Assembly: GCA_964019695.1 (NCBI GenBank)
Contig: OZ026531.1
Coordinates: forward strand, 6,023,701 to 6,087,700
Length of the DNA stretch: 64,000 bases
Source: Loripinus fragilis
Lineage: Eukaryota > Mollusca > Bivalvia > Lucinida > Lucinidae
Direction: 5' to 3'
Below the pieces are notes generated by a model that saw only the letters and a list, made by a program, of their open reading frames with translations, searched no databases and was not told where the DNA came from. Position numbers and translations under genes: made by a program. Positions 33,364 through 45,600 of this stretch are shown one piece after another (position 1 is the first letter of the stretch; each line of letters starts with the position of its first letter).

Positions 33364-33522
33364 ACTGCGCTGCTCGCACCCTATGACACGTCACCACGAG
33401 CATTTAGTAACTACGCCCAAATTGATTTCTCCATAACCACGAGATTTCTAAATTTTGATAATAATGGCCATTCTGAGTACACCATACGTTGGCTGTTAGC
33501 TCATGAGATTTTCATCTTTTAA

Positions 33523-33797
33523 CATGCGTGGATCCAGAGAGGGGGGGGGGGCAGGGGTCCGGACCCTCCCTGGAAAATCACAAAAATATAGATTTTTTAG
33601 CAATAATGGTCCGGATCCCCTTAAAAATCACAAAGTCAGTATTCAATGTTGGGCCACAATCGGCACGCTAGCGAAACGCCATTTAAAAGGCGTTTCGCTG
33701 GCGGGCCGATGGTGACTCGCTAATAGTGGTATTTGGATTTTTCTTCCCTTCATCAAACTAAAAAAAATGGCAAAACTTTCTGAATCCGCGCATGTTT
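33523..33797. mobile_element. MITE with GGATCCAGAG ends and G-rich tract
   Basis: CATGCGTGGATCCAGAGAGG and its mirror TTTCTGAATCCGCGCATG bound it. Inside is the palindrome GAAACGCCATTTAAAAGGCG, TTTC. Second copy of 23,895-24,208. Confidence 0.8.
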
Positions 33798-33814
33798 AAC
33801 ATACATGTGCAACC

Positions 33815-33955
33815 AACAAGCGGCGACGGTGCCTAAAGTTTGACGTAAGCCGTCATCTACGTTGTGTCTGTGAACAGCGAAGGTTCTGGTGAGACTGCCC
33901 GATTGTGCAGGAGCATCTGAGCCTTCTCTGCTCAGATATGCGATAAGAAGCACAA
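33815..33955. mobile_element. Dispersed repeat (GAGTCTTCATCTAC family)
   Basis: GTGCCTAAAGTTTGACGTAA, GTGAACAGCGAAGGTTCTGG and GATAAGAAGCA correspond to 49,975-50,140. Confidence 0.6.
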
Positions 33956-33964
33956 TCTGATACA

Positions 33965-34165
33965 GTGGCGTTTCCAGAGGGGGTTCGCTTGAAATCCCCA
34001 CCCCGCCCCCTCTACACCCTCCGTTTTGAAATATCATATGAAAATGAAATAATCAGGTTGGTCTCAGTGAGACCTAATTATTTCATTTTCATGGGATATT
34101 TGAGAAAAATGAGCTAAAATCAGCAAAGCGAGCCCCTATGAACCCCCTTTCCAGAAATCCTGGAT
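33965..34165. mobile_element. MITE (TTCCAGAGGGGGTT ends) with central palindrome
   Basis: GTGGCGTTTCCAGAGGGGGT at the left and ACCCCCTTTCCAGAAATCCT at the right are inverted. The centre AAATGAAATAATCAGGTTGG, TCTCAGTGAGACCTAATTAT, TTCATTTT is a long palindrome. A rearranged copy lies at 56,170-56,335. Confidence 0.75.
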
Positions 34166-34648
34166 ACGAGTTGTGCATCAAATCAGTAATGAACTATGCG
34201 TTTAATGGTTAAAAATGAAAGATGCAAAAGATAACAAAATAAAAAAAATGATAAAATAATGAAAACAATTTTGGCTTATTTCTTTAATATAAGGGGTTAA
34301 AATAAAGGGAGTTACAATAGGGTCATTAAAAGAGTAGACTTTAAACACTTACCTTTTCGAACATAACCCCCTATGTTTGCCATCTTCCTAAACCTTCCAC
34401 CCTGGTGCCATTCTTTTCCGATATATTTCTTTAATTTTCAAAAACATATTGTAATTTTCAATTGATTTTTTGCCTTATTTCTAAAGTTTTTTCTCCCCAT
34501 TTTCAACATTTGTTATCCAAAAATATAACATAAAAACTACCCCTCCCCGATTTGGGGAGGTTGGTTAAAGCCAAAACAATGCACTGAAAATAATTAGGGG
34601 GCGTATCTGATATAAGTAGTATATCTTGACCTTTGACCCGGTAAGTAC

Positions 34649-34750
34649 TGTACCAGTTGCTGAAGCACATCGGCTGTTTCCGTAACGGTAATCGCCGAAC
34701 GATAAGACAAGATCAAACCGATGTTATCCATTATCGCAACGCTTGCCCCG
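34649..34750 (-). CDS. Candidate exon of the same unidentified minus-strand gene
   Basis: On the minus strand the acceptor TGTTGGTTTCAG opens a 102-nt frame: GASVAIMDNIGLILSYRSAI, TVTETADVLQQLVQ. It is CpG-rich and aliphatic, unlike nearby DNA. The donor is weak (CA|GTACTT), but its phase joins the exon at 32,195-32,342. On the opposite strand a perfect-looking GTAAGTACT lies at the same place, so the call could be wrong. Family not recognised. Confidence 0.33.
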
Positions 34751-34972
34751 CTGAAACCAACATTGTAACACTATTTTAAACAATGTCAATTCTGATTAGC
34801 CGGCTTTTAAAGCTGCCAGATCAGTATCTACACTGTTTTTCATCTGTTCTATGAATTTACAACTGGTAGTTACACCCAGAAGTTACACCATTTTCATCGA
34901 TGAGGATTAAAAATGAGTGGTGGAAATAAATGAATATTTGGCAGTATAATGGTTTAACCCTTACCTTGTCAA

Positions 34973-35206
34973 ACCTGGATAGGAGCCGCGGCATGAGATT
35001 TCCAACAATGTGGCATGAGCGACCAGCAAAGCCTCAGATCAGCTTTCGCATATGCGCAGTCTGATCAGTGCCTTTGCTAGTCGCTGGAATATTCTATGAG
35101 TGCAGTAATCATCATTTGGAGTTTCTAAGCTTAAAAGGAGGCTGCACAGGCTCTTATCAAAATACCACATTGTTGGAAATCACATGTCACGCCTCATATA
35201 TCTTGT
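34973..35206. mobile_element. MITE, GATTTCCAACAATGTGG family
   Basis: Same as 10,624-10,862, with GGCATGAGATTTCCAACAAT at the left and CATTGTTGGAAATCACATGT at the right. Confidence 0.85.
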
Positions 35207-35217
35207 TTCGAAAACAG

Positions 35218-35272
35218 TGTATATCCTGATCAGCTGGTTTTTAGCCAGCTGATCAGGACAACCGCTGTTTTC
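35218..35272. repeat. Hairpin: TCCTGATCAGCTGG palindrome
   Basis: ATCCTGATCAGCTGGTTTTT, AGCCAGCTGATCAGGA form inverted arms. Confidence 0.85.
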
Positions 35273-35569
35273 TGCTAGCTCTGCTTGTAGATACATTAGA
35301 ATGGATACACTGTAAGAAGGAGTGTAGTACATACATTATTTAGCATGATAAAGGTTTACTAGTTTATCTTGAACTTCGAAATTTGTACACTATAGCTTTA
35401 GATTAGGATAAGTAATTAAACTGATATGACCGAGAGACAATAAGGGTATAATTGTGTCTGGTTGTACCTACCCTCTGTCGCCCCATCCTCAGTCAAGTCT
35501 GCACAAGTCCAACCCACCCATTTGAGTCCCCTCGAGGAGTGTCCACTTTTACCCAAGGGGTGCAATGTG

Positions 35570-35660
35570 TCTAGACGCACAAAACATCGTATCGACGTCG
35601 CTGTGACGTCATGACGACGTCGCATAGACGTTGAAACGACGTTGTTTCAATGTTGCTGTG
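35570..35660. repeat. ACGTCG-rich block ending CAGCAGT-type terminus
   Basis: Tightly packed GACGTC, GACGTT and ACGACGT words (including TGACGTCATGACGACGTC) end at TGTGTGACTGCTGGG. This looks like one end of a DNA transposon with subterminal repeats. The minus-strand ORF at 35,416-35,625 runs through it and is not counted as a gene. Confidence 0.5.
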
Positions 35661-35984
35661 TGACTGCTGGGTTCATACATAAGCACGTACATGTACTTTT
35701 TTTTATTTTTCGGTCTAATGTACGCGCTGTGCGCAGTCGTGCGCATAACGTTTTCAAAAGTGTACACACTCCCTTTTGAAAACAATGTCGAGCCAGATCA
35801 GCTGGCTTAAGAATCAGAATATCCTATTTTTCCACCAACACGATGTATCCAAATTCTTGCATAGATATCTATTCGTATAGCTGTTTACACCCATTGTCAA
35901 ATAAACGAAAATCCAAGTTCAAATCAGGAGATTTTCGTGCTGTTTGGACATGGGTCTGAACTTGAAAATACTTAAAATGAGCCC

Positions 35985-36684
35985 TGCATTATTTGCATGA
36001 CGTTATATACGAAAAGCGTTGCGGACCAGATTGATAAACGTTGCGTACGGTTATGATGTTGTGACGACGTTATGACGTTCGAAAGTACACAGCCGACGCC
36101 ATTTTGTTAAGAGAAATCATGTGTAAGAAAATGGACAATTTAATGTTTTAGCAGCGTTTTCAGTGCGAATTGGGTTGGGATAAGGTAAAATATGCAAGAA
36201 TAACGATCACACATGTTTGTTTCATTGCAGTAACACTTGCCAGGTCCCTCGGAAAATGTTCAAACAGCCGGCAAATATTAATGCATGAAAAAACATGTGT
36301 GATCCCTATATTCTTGCATGGGAATTCGTTACGCGAAGCTGTTTGAAGCCGCAAAATCCATGTTCAAATCATGAGATTCATGTGCTGTTTGAACATGGCT
36401 TTTACTTGGAAAAATCTAAACTGGGCCCTGATTTGCATGCATGACGTTACACTGGTATGCGTTGCAGCCGTGACTGATCATTTCGCCGATGCTTTCGTTC
36501 GCGAAAACGTTGCACGCGTATATATGACGTTTTGGCGACATAATGACGTTCGAAAGTCGACGCTGACGCCTTTTTGTTTTGAGAAATCAAGTGTAAGAAA
36601 AGGGATTTTTAAAGTTTCTAGCGAAGTTTTCAGCGCGGTTTATGCAGAAATCAGGTAAAATATGCAAGAATAACGATCACACAT
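35985..36684. repeat. Direct duplication of about 230-250 bp flanking a MITE
   Basis: The segment 35,985-36,215 (GCATGACGTTATA..., GACGTTCGAAAGT..., GACGCCATTTTGTT, GAAATCATGTGTAAGAAAA, AGGTAAAATATGCAAG) recurs at 36,440-36,684 in the same order. The left copy runs into a complete MITE (36,191-36,321); the right copy stops in that MITE's left end, where the 46-bp minisatellite starts. Confidence 0.75.
36191..36321. mobile_element. MITE, ATGCAAGAATAA family, complete
   Basis: ATGCAAGAATAACGATCACA, CATGTTTG is mirrored by AAACATGTGTGATCCCTATA, TTCTTGCAT. Same family as the split copy at 24,727-25,115. Confidence 0.8.
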
Positions 36685-36966
36685 GCAGCTGTGATATTCT
36701 ACCAAACTGGCCCGTGGTTAGGGTAGGGAGGCAGCTGTGATATTCTACCAGATTGGCCTGTGGTAAAGATAGGAAGGCAGCTTTGATATTCTACCAGTTT
36801 GGCCTGTGGTAAGGATAGGAAGGCAGCTTTGATATTCTACCAGTTTGGCCTGTGGTAAGGATAAGAAGGCAGCTGTGATATTCTACCAGTTTGGCCTGTG
36901 GTAAGGATAAGAAGGCAGCTGTGATATTCTACCAGTTTGGCCTGTGGTAAAGATAGGAAGGAAGCT
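36685..36966. repeat. 46-bp minisatellite, left block (about 6 units)
   Basis: Units read GGCAGCTGTGATATTCTACC, AGTTTGGCCTGTGGTAAGGA, TAGGAA. The block begins directly after a MITE end and is cut at 36,966 by the inserted 2.7-kb element; the array resumes at 39,684. Confidence 0.95.
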
Positions 36967-39683
36967 GGGCAAGTTTAAAAAAATGTGACCAAAGTGTGAC
37001 ATTGGGGTTCAAAAATAAACATTATGTCAGAGCTTTCTTTTTTGTACCATAAGTTTCCTTATATCCTGAATTGTGACAAATTTTAAGTTTTTTGTAAATA
37101 GTATTTATGGTTTTCTTTTATCAACCTCTTGATTAAGATTATTAAGAGATTTTTTACCCAAATTTATCTTTTCTATTCAAGGTCTTTAAAGCATCAAGTA
37201 AATGATTAAGTCCTGAAATTTGACCTAATATGATGAAATGGATATTATAAACCATGTTTGGCATCAAAACTGCTGTGTTTTAAACATGTTTGTGAAATTA
37301 ATGATACTTTTTATAAAATTTGGCAAGGATTTTCCAGCACCTAGAGCTTAAAGTTTTTAAATCTTTGATATTAAAGCCCACATTAAAAGAACACTCATTG
37401 ATTTGCAGACCTTAGGACCAATAGAAGAAGAAAACATTAGCCTTTTTGGGTCTGGATGTCTAGCATTCTAATGCTGGACATTATAAAAACACTGTGTTAT
37501 GAAAGAAAATGTTAAACTCCTGACATTCATTGCTATTTATTTATTTCACAGATAAAATATCATTTCTTCTGTTACCAAGCAACTGCTTAAAATGATCCCA
37601 TATGATTTGGGAGTTTTCATATGACAACCAAATGACATACAGGTGGTGGTTACAACAACTTAAGTCATTTTTAATGGTTGGGTCAGAAAATATTTACCAG
37701 ACAAAGAATTCACCCATTATTCTTCAGCTATTATGAGAAAATAAGGTGACAACAGCATGATTTAAATGCTGTAAAATGTTGTTTATGAACTGCTTTAAAA
37801 GACCAAAATGAACAATAAACTTCAGAAAAAGCAGTCTGAAGTAACACAAGTATAAAACTATCTGAATTGTTACACCCCTGACTGTTACAAGTATGTCGAT
37901 ATAGACAGTCTATATTTCATACGTACAATATATTTCTGAAATATCAGGCTCATTTTGGTAACAAACAGTTTGATGGTATACTATTTTTCACAGCATTATA
38001 TAGTGCTTTTGATGAAAGTTGACAACTTAACTGCTGTTTATCTTGAAATACTCAAGATCACCAGCACTAAAAAGCTTGTCTTGATAGAATATTCATCAAA
38101 ATGTAGAGCCTCCCTACTACTTAGAACATTGTGTACACTTTTAGTTTAAAATATTAAAAAAAATACTGCTAAAGGATTTTAACAAACAAAAACAGACTTC
38201 GAACTATCAAATGAACAAAATTGAAAGTTGTTACACTCCTGACATGAAAAGACAGAAGTATTTATCTTGATCCATGAACTTTTCTCATCACTTTAAATGA
38301 CAGTCAGTCTCATATGATGATATTTTCTATTTTGTCATCTCAATTAGATTAGTTTTTACCTTTTCTCTATATATTTCTTAACTCTTTCTGAAGCGGATTC
38401 TTGGTTCCTTGGTCTTGAGCCAAGAAAATCCCCTACCCCCTTAAGTTTTCGCATTGATTTCCTGATACAAGAAAGTTTTATAACTGGCTTTCCTATTTCT
38501 AATTGATGCTGAGGTCATTCATTGAAAGGCCTCTTAGATTAGAAGGGTTAGTAAAGATGTATCTCTATTACATATAAAAATGTCAGGAGTGTAACAATTT
38601 GTATACATTATCATTATCAACATGTAAATACATTATTTAGAAGTTTTATCATTATTTGATGTTTTCATTTGTAAGGCAAATGAATAATCTCATGGTGAAA
38701 AAAAAACACTGACCACTATCTTTCTATTTATGCATATTTTTTATACCTATAAAATGGCTATTATATTAAAAAATGGCTTTTTTACAAAAAATAGCTGGCA
38801 TTTTTGTTATAGAAGGAAAGAAACAAGTTTCCACTGCTAGGACAATGTCTGCATTATCATAATATTTGGTTGCTTTGAGCTAAAATCATGTATTTCATCA
38901 CCTACACTGAAGAACATGCAAGAAAATTATAGGTGTTACACTCCTGACATCATAAATCAAGCTCTGTGAGGAAATTCAACCCTCTGATGCAGCAAGTAAA
39001 TTTTGCTGATTATCTGGAGTGGGGATGTGTTCTTGGAAAACAGAAAAATATAGGTATTGGGCAGCATATAGAAAGATGGTGAGAAGGTAACCACAATGTG
39101 TTACACTCCTGACATCAGTGGGTTGTTAGATTTGAAGAAGCACATACCCATGTGAAGTGAAGTTAGGATCAAAATCAGAGCTTCAGTTGACGTTGCACAT
39201 GTCTGTTTGTGGTGTGACCAAGTTACATATATGTAGCATGTATAGTAAACTTGTAGCAGTTTATTTAGGAAGAAGCCTTGTTTTTTTACCTCATGTAAAT
39301 TTTGAAGGGCACGTCTCCAAAATGACATGTTATATCAATAGGTAGATTATATAAAGAGCCCTGCTTTATGTATTTTATCTACAACATGTCAATTTATGAT
39401 ATACAAAAGCTTAAACTGGTGTAATATCATTACTTTTACTAATATATTCCTTAGAACATTCACATGGCGAAAAAATGTCACACTAAAAGCGTTACACTCC
39501 TGACATTTTGGGGTGGTTTTAATGTCACATCTTTTTTATTTGTCATTTGATTTATTTCAAATTTGGCAGCAAATAAATGGAAATCAAAACACAACTTTGA
39601 GGGATAAATTTAAATAAAAATATTCCATATTAAGAGCATGGGGATAAAAAAATTGAACGGTCACATTTTTTTTAAACTTGCCC
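36967..39683. mobile_element. 2,717-bp TIR element inserted in the 46-bp array
   Basis: The left end (36,967-36,990) GGGCAAGTTTAAAAAA... and the right end (39,659-39,683) are inverted repeats differing by one A in the A-run. AGCT is found on both sides (36,963-36,966 and 39,684-39,687), and removing the element plus one AGCT restores a normal minisatellite unit. It is AT-rich with no ORF above about 75 codons, so no transposase is visible. The motif GTTACACTCCTGACAT occurs seven times inside (five perfect, one inverted). Superfamily unknown; a 4-bp duplication is seen in groups such as Sola, Academ and Chapaev. Confidence 0.85.
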
Positions 39684-42600
39684 AGCTGTGCTATTCTACC
39701 AGGTTGGCCTGTGGTAAGGATTGGAAGGCAGCTGTGATATTCTACCAGTTTGGCATGTGGTAAGGATTGGAAGGCAGCTGTGATATTCTACAAGATTGGC
39801 ATGTAGCAAGGCTAGGAAGGAAGCTGTGATATTCTACCTGGTTGACCTGTGGTAAGGATATGAAGGCAGCTGTGATATTCTACCAGTTTGGCCTGTGGTA
39901 AGGATAGGTAGGCAGCTGTGATATTATACCAGTTTGGCCTGTGGTAAGGCTAAGGACGGCAGCTGTGACATTCTACCAGTTTGGCATGTGGAAAGGCTAG
40001 GAAGGCAGCTGTGATATTCTACCAATTTGGCATGTGGTAAGGATAGAAAGGCAGCTGTGATATATTCTACCCGATTGGCATGTGGTAAGGATAGGAAGGC
40101 AGCTATGATATTCTACCATTTTGGCCTGAGGTATAGCTAGGACGGCAGCTGTGACATTCTACCAGTTTGGCATGTGGAAAGGCTAGGAAGGCAGCTGTGA
40201 TATTCTACCAGGTTGGCCTGTGGTAAGGATGGGAAGGCAGCTGTGAAATTCTGCCAGGTTGGCCTGTGGTAAGGCTAGGAAGGTAGCTTGGACATTCTAC
40301 CAGTTTGGCCTGCGGTAAGGATAAGAAGGCATCTGTGATGTTCTACCAGTTTGGCCTGTGGTTAGGATAGGAAGGCAGCGGTGACATTCTACCAGGTTGG
40401 CCTGTGGTAAGGATAGGAAGGCAGCTGTGATATTCTACCATTTTGGCCTGTGGTTAGGATAGGAAGGCAGCTGTGACATTCTACCAGTTTGGCCTGTAGT
40501 AAGGCTAGGAAGGCAGCTGTGATATTCTCCCAGGTTGGCCTGAGGTCAGGATAGAAAGGCAGTTGTAATATTTTACCAGGTTGGCCTGTGGTAAGGATAG
40601 GAAGGAAGATGTGATATTCTACCAAGTTGGCCTGTGGTAAGGATAGGAAGGCAAGCTGTGATATTCTACCAGTTTGGCCTGTGGTAAGGCTAGGAAGACA
40701 GCTGTGACATTCTCCAAGGTTGGCCGGAGGTAAGGATAGGAAGGCAGCTGTGATATTTTACCAGGTTATCCAGTGGTAAGGATAGGAAGGAAGATGTGAT
40801 ATTCTACAAGGTTGGCCTGTGGTAAGGCTAGGAAGGCAGCTTGAATATTCTACCAGTTTAGCATGTGGTAAGGCTAGGAATGTAGTGATAAGGAGCCTGC
40901 TTGGACTTGGTTTAAGTTTAGTCTGTGCTATGGGTAGAAAGGCCTCTTGGAAATTCTAACTTTTTGGCCTGTGGTAAGGCTAGGGAGGCAGCTGGGACAT
41001 TCTATCAGGTTGGCATGTGCTAAGGCTAGAAAGGCACTGATAAGGAGCCTGCTTGAAGATTCTAGCAGTTTGATCTTTGGTAAGGCTAGGAAGGCAGCGT
41101 GGACATTCTTGCGGTTTGGCATGTGGTAAGGCAATGAAGGAACTGATAAGGAGCCTGCTAGGACATTCTAGAAGTTTGGCCTGTGGTCAAGCTTGGTAGG
41201 CAGCTTGGACATTCTAGCAGTTGGGCCTGAGGTAAGGCTAGGAATGCAGCTTCGTTATTCTAGCAGTTTGGCATGTTGTAAGGCTAGGAATGCAGCGATA
41301 AGGAGCCTATCTGGACATTCTAGTATTTTTGCCTGCGGTAAGTCAGCTTGAACATTCTGGCAGTTTGGCCTGTGGTAAGGCTAGGAAGGCAGCTTAGACA
41401 TTCTACCAGTTTGGCCTGTGGTAAGGCTAGAATGGCAGCTTGGACATTTTACCAGATTGGCCTGTGGTAAAGGTAATAAGGCAGCATGGACATACTACCT
41501 ATTTAGTCTGTGGTTAGCTAAGAAGGCAGCTTTGACATTCTGCCAGTTTGGCCTGTGGTAAGGCTAGGAATGCAGCTTGGACATTCTACCTGTTTTGCAT
41601 TTGGTAAGCTAGAAAGGAAGCTTAGACATTCTACCAGTTTGGCATGTGGTAAGCTAGGAAGGCAGCTTGGAAAATCTACCAATTTGGCATGTGGAAAGGC
41701 TAGGATGGCAGCTTGGAAATGCTACTAGTTTGGTCTGTAGTAAGCCTATGAAGACAGCCAGTAAATTATACCAGTTTTGTCTGTGGTAAGGCTATGAATG
41801 CCTGTAATATGCAGTCTGCTCGGAAATTCTACCAGTTTGGCATGTGGTAAGGCTAGGAATGCAGTAATAAGGAGCCTGCCTGGAAATTCTACCAGTTTGG
41901 GCTGTCGTTAGGTTAGTATTGCAGTAATGAGGAATCTGCTTGGATATTTTACCAGTTTGGCCTGTGATTAGGCTATAGATGCAGTAACAAGGAGCCTGCT
42001 TGGAAACTCTACCTGTTTAGCATGTGGTAAGGCTAGGAATGCAATAATAAGGAACCTGCTTGGACATTCTACCAGTTTTGCTAGGGGTAACGACAGGAAG
42101 GCAGCTTGGACATTCTACCAGTTTGATCTGTGGTGAGGCTAGGAAGGTAGCTTAGTAATTCTACGAGTTTGGCCTGTGGTAACGCTAGGAAGGCAGCTTG
42201 GACATTCTGCCAGTTTGGCCTGTGGCAAGACAGGAACGCAGCTTTGAAATTCTACCAGTTTGGCCTTTTGTAAGGCAAGGAAGGCAGCTTGAACATTCTA
42301 CTAGTTTGGCCTGTGGTAAGATAGGAAGGCAGCTTGGACATTTTACGAGTTAGGCCTGTGGTAAGGCTAGGAAGGCGGTTTGGACATTTTACCAGTTTGG
42401 CAAGTGGTTAGGCTAGGAATGCAGTTATAAGGAGCCTGCTTGGTAATTTCACCAGTTTGGCATATGGTAAGACTAGGAATGCAATAAGGAGCATGCTAAG
42501 ACATTCTACCAGTTTGGCCTGTGGTAAGGCTAGGAAGGCAGCTTGGACAATCTACCAGCTTTGCATGTGGTAAGGCTAGGAAGCAGCTTGGACATTCTAC

Positions 42601-45600
42601 CAGTTTGGCCTGTGGTAAGCTAGGATGGCAGCTTGGACATTCTAGCAGTTTGGTCTGTGCTAAGCTAGGAAGGCAGCTTGGACATTCTACCAGTTTTGCC
42701 TGTGGTAAGGCTAGGAAGGCAGCTTGGACATTCTACCAGTTTTGCCTGTGGTAAGGCTAGGAAGGCAGCTTGGACATTCTACCAGTTTAGCCTGTGGTAA
42801 GCTAGGATGGCAGCTTGGACATTCTACCAGTTTAGCTAGAGGTAAAGACAGGAAGGCAGCTTGGACATTCTACCAGTTTGATCTGTGGTGAGGCTAGGAA
42901 GGTAGCTTAGTAATTCTACCAATTTGGCCTGTGGCAAGACAGGAAAGCAGCCTTGAAATTCTATCAGTTTGGCCTTTGGTAAGGCTAGGAAGGCAGCTTG
43001 AACATTCTATCAGTTTGGCAAGTTGTAAGGTTAGGAATGCAGTTATAAGGAGCCTATCTGGACATTCTAGCATTTTGGCCTGTGGTAAGGTAGCTTGAAC
43101 ATTCTGGCAGTTTGGCATGTGGTAAGGCTAGGAAGGCAGCTTAGACATTCTACCAGTTTAGCCTGTGGTAAGGCTAGAATGGCAGCTTGGACATTCTACC
43201 AGTTTGGCATGTGGCAAGCTAGGAAGGCAGCTTGGACATTCTACCAGTTTAGCCTGTGGTAAGGCTAAGAAGGCAGCTTGGACATTCTACCTGTTTAGCT
43301 AGAGGTAAAGACAGGAAGGCAGCTTGGACATTCTACCAGTTTGATCTGTGGTGAGGCAAGGAAGGTAGCTTAGTAATTCTGCCAATTTGGCCTGTGGCAA
43401 GACAGGAAAGCAGCTTTGAAATTCTACCAGTTTGGCCTTTGGTAACGCTAGGAAGGCAGCTTTGACATTCTACCAGTTTGGCCTGTGGCAAGACAGGAAA
43501 TCAGCTTTGAAATTCTGCCAGTTTGGCCTTTGGTAAGGCTAGGAAGGCAGCTTGAACCTTCTATCAGTTTGGCAAGTTGTAAGACTAGGAATGCAGTTAT
43601 AAGGAGCCTATCTGGACATTCTAGCATTTTGGCCTGTGGTAAGGTAGCTTGAACACTCTGGCAGTTTGACATGTGGCAAGGCTAGGAAGGCAGCTTAGAC
43701 ATTCTACCAGTTTGGCCTGTGGTAAGGCTAGAATGGCAGCTTGGACATTTTACCAGTTTGGCCTGTGATAAAGGTAAAAAGGCAGCTTGGACATACTACC
43801 TATTTAGTCTTTGGTAAGCTAAGAAGGCAGCTTTGACATTCTGCCAGTTTGGCCTGTGGTAAGGCTAGAAATGCAGCTTGGACATTCTATCTGTTTTGCA
43901 TTTGGTAAGCTAGAAAGGAAGCTTAGACATTCTACCAGTTTGACATGTGGTAAGCTAGGAATGCAGCTTGGAAAATCTACCAATTTGGCATGTGGAAAGG
44001 CTAGGATGGCAGCTTGGAAATTCTACCAGTTTGGCCTGTAGTAAGCCTATGAAGACAGCCAGGAAATTATACCAGTTTGGCCTGTGGTAAGGCTATGAAT
44101 GCCTGTTATATGGAGCCCGCTCGGAAATTCTACCAGTTTGGCATGTGGTAGGGCTATGAATGCAGTAATAAGGAGCCTGCCTGGAAATTCTACCAGTTTG
44201 GGCTGTCGTAAGGTTAGTATTGCAGTAACGAGGAACCTGCTTGGATATTTTACAAGTTTGGCCTGTGATTAGGCTATAGATGCAGTAATAAGGAGCCTGG
44301 TAGGAAACTCTACCTGTTTAGCATGTTGTAAGACTAGGAATGCAGTAATAAGGAACCTGCTTGGACATTCTACCAGTTTGGCCTGTGGCAAGACAGGAAA
44401 GCAGCTTTGAAATTCTATTAGTTTGGCCTTTGGTAAGGCTAGGAAGGCAGCTTGAACATTCTACTAGTTTGGCCAGTGGTAAGATAGGAAGGCAGCTTGG
44501 ACATTCTACGAGTTAGGCCTGTAGTAACGCTAGGAAGGCAGCTTGGACATTCTACCAGTTTGACCTGTGGCAAGACAGGAAAGCAGCTTTGAAATTCTAT
44601 TAGTTTGGCCTTTGGTAAGGCTAGGAAGGCAGCTTGAACATTCTACTAGTTTGGCCAGTGGTAAGATAGGAAGGCAGCTTGGACATTCTACGAGTTAGGC
44701 CTGTAGTAAGGCTAGGAAGGCAGCTTGGACATTCTACCAGTTTGGCCTGTGGTAACGTTAGGAAGGTAGCTTGGACATTCTGCCAGTTTGGCCTGTGGCA
44801 AGACAGGAAAGCAGCTTTGAAATTCTACCAGTTTGGCCTTTGGTAAGGCTACGAAGGCAGCTTGGACATTCTACGAGTTAGGCCTGTGGTAAGGCTAGGA
44901 AGGCGGTTTGGACATTTTACCAGTTTGGCAAGTGGAAAGGCTAGGAATGCAGTTATAAGCAGCCTGCTTGGTAATTCCACCAGTTTGGCATATGGTAAGA
45001 CTAGGAATGCAATAAGGAGCCTGCTTGGACATTCTACCAGTTTGGCCTGTGGTAAGGCTAGGAAGGCAGCTTGGAAATTCTACCAGCTTTGCCTGTGTTA
45101 AGTCTAGGAAGCAGCTTGGACATTCTACCAGTTTGACCTGTGGTAAGGCTAGGAAGGCAGCTTGGACATTCTACCAGTTTGACCTGTGGTAAGGCTATGA
45201 AGGCAGCTTGGACATTCTACCAGTTTGGCCTGTGGTAAGGCTATGAAGGCAGCTTGGACATTCTATCAGTTTAGCCTGTGGTAAAGGCTATGAAGGCAGC
45301 TTGGACATTCTACCAGTTTGACCTCTGGTAAGGCTATGATGGCAGCTTGGACATTCTATCAGTTTGACCTGTGGTAAGGCTATGAAGGCAGCTTAGACAT
45401 TCTACCAGTTTGACCTGTGGTAAGGCTATGAAGGCAGCTTGAACATTGTACTAGTTTGGCCAGTGGTAAGATAGGAAGGCAGCTTGGACATTCTACGAGT
45501 TAGGCCTGTGGTAAGGCTAGGAAGGCAGCTTGGACATTCTACCAGTTTGGCCTGTGGTAACGCTAGGAAGGCAGCTTGGACATTCTACCAGTTTGACCTG

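Larger units (their letters stand above)
32343..34648. other. Intron or intergenic stretch filled with MITEs
   Basis: It contains the elements at 32,560, 32,810, 32,996, 33,523, 33,815 and 33,965. The rest is AT-rich and uninformative. Confidence 0.5.

Noticed and set aside
33268..33522. ORF with PPPPPSGTALLAPYDTSP
   Set aside because: The proline run is the poly-C end of a MITE; the ORF crosses the element boundary and its target duplication.
34560..34642. Plus-strand exon ending at GTAAGTACT (34,641)
   Set aside because: The donor is good, but there is no acceptor or open frame of coding composition before it; the minus-strand reading of the next 100 bases looks more gene-like.
35416..35625. 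Minus-strand ORF with TLHPLGKSGHSSRGLKWVGW
   Set aside because: It has plausible-looking splice signals, but it runs through an ACGTCG-rich transposon end, and the peptide has no recognisable family. Kept as repeat.
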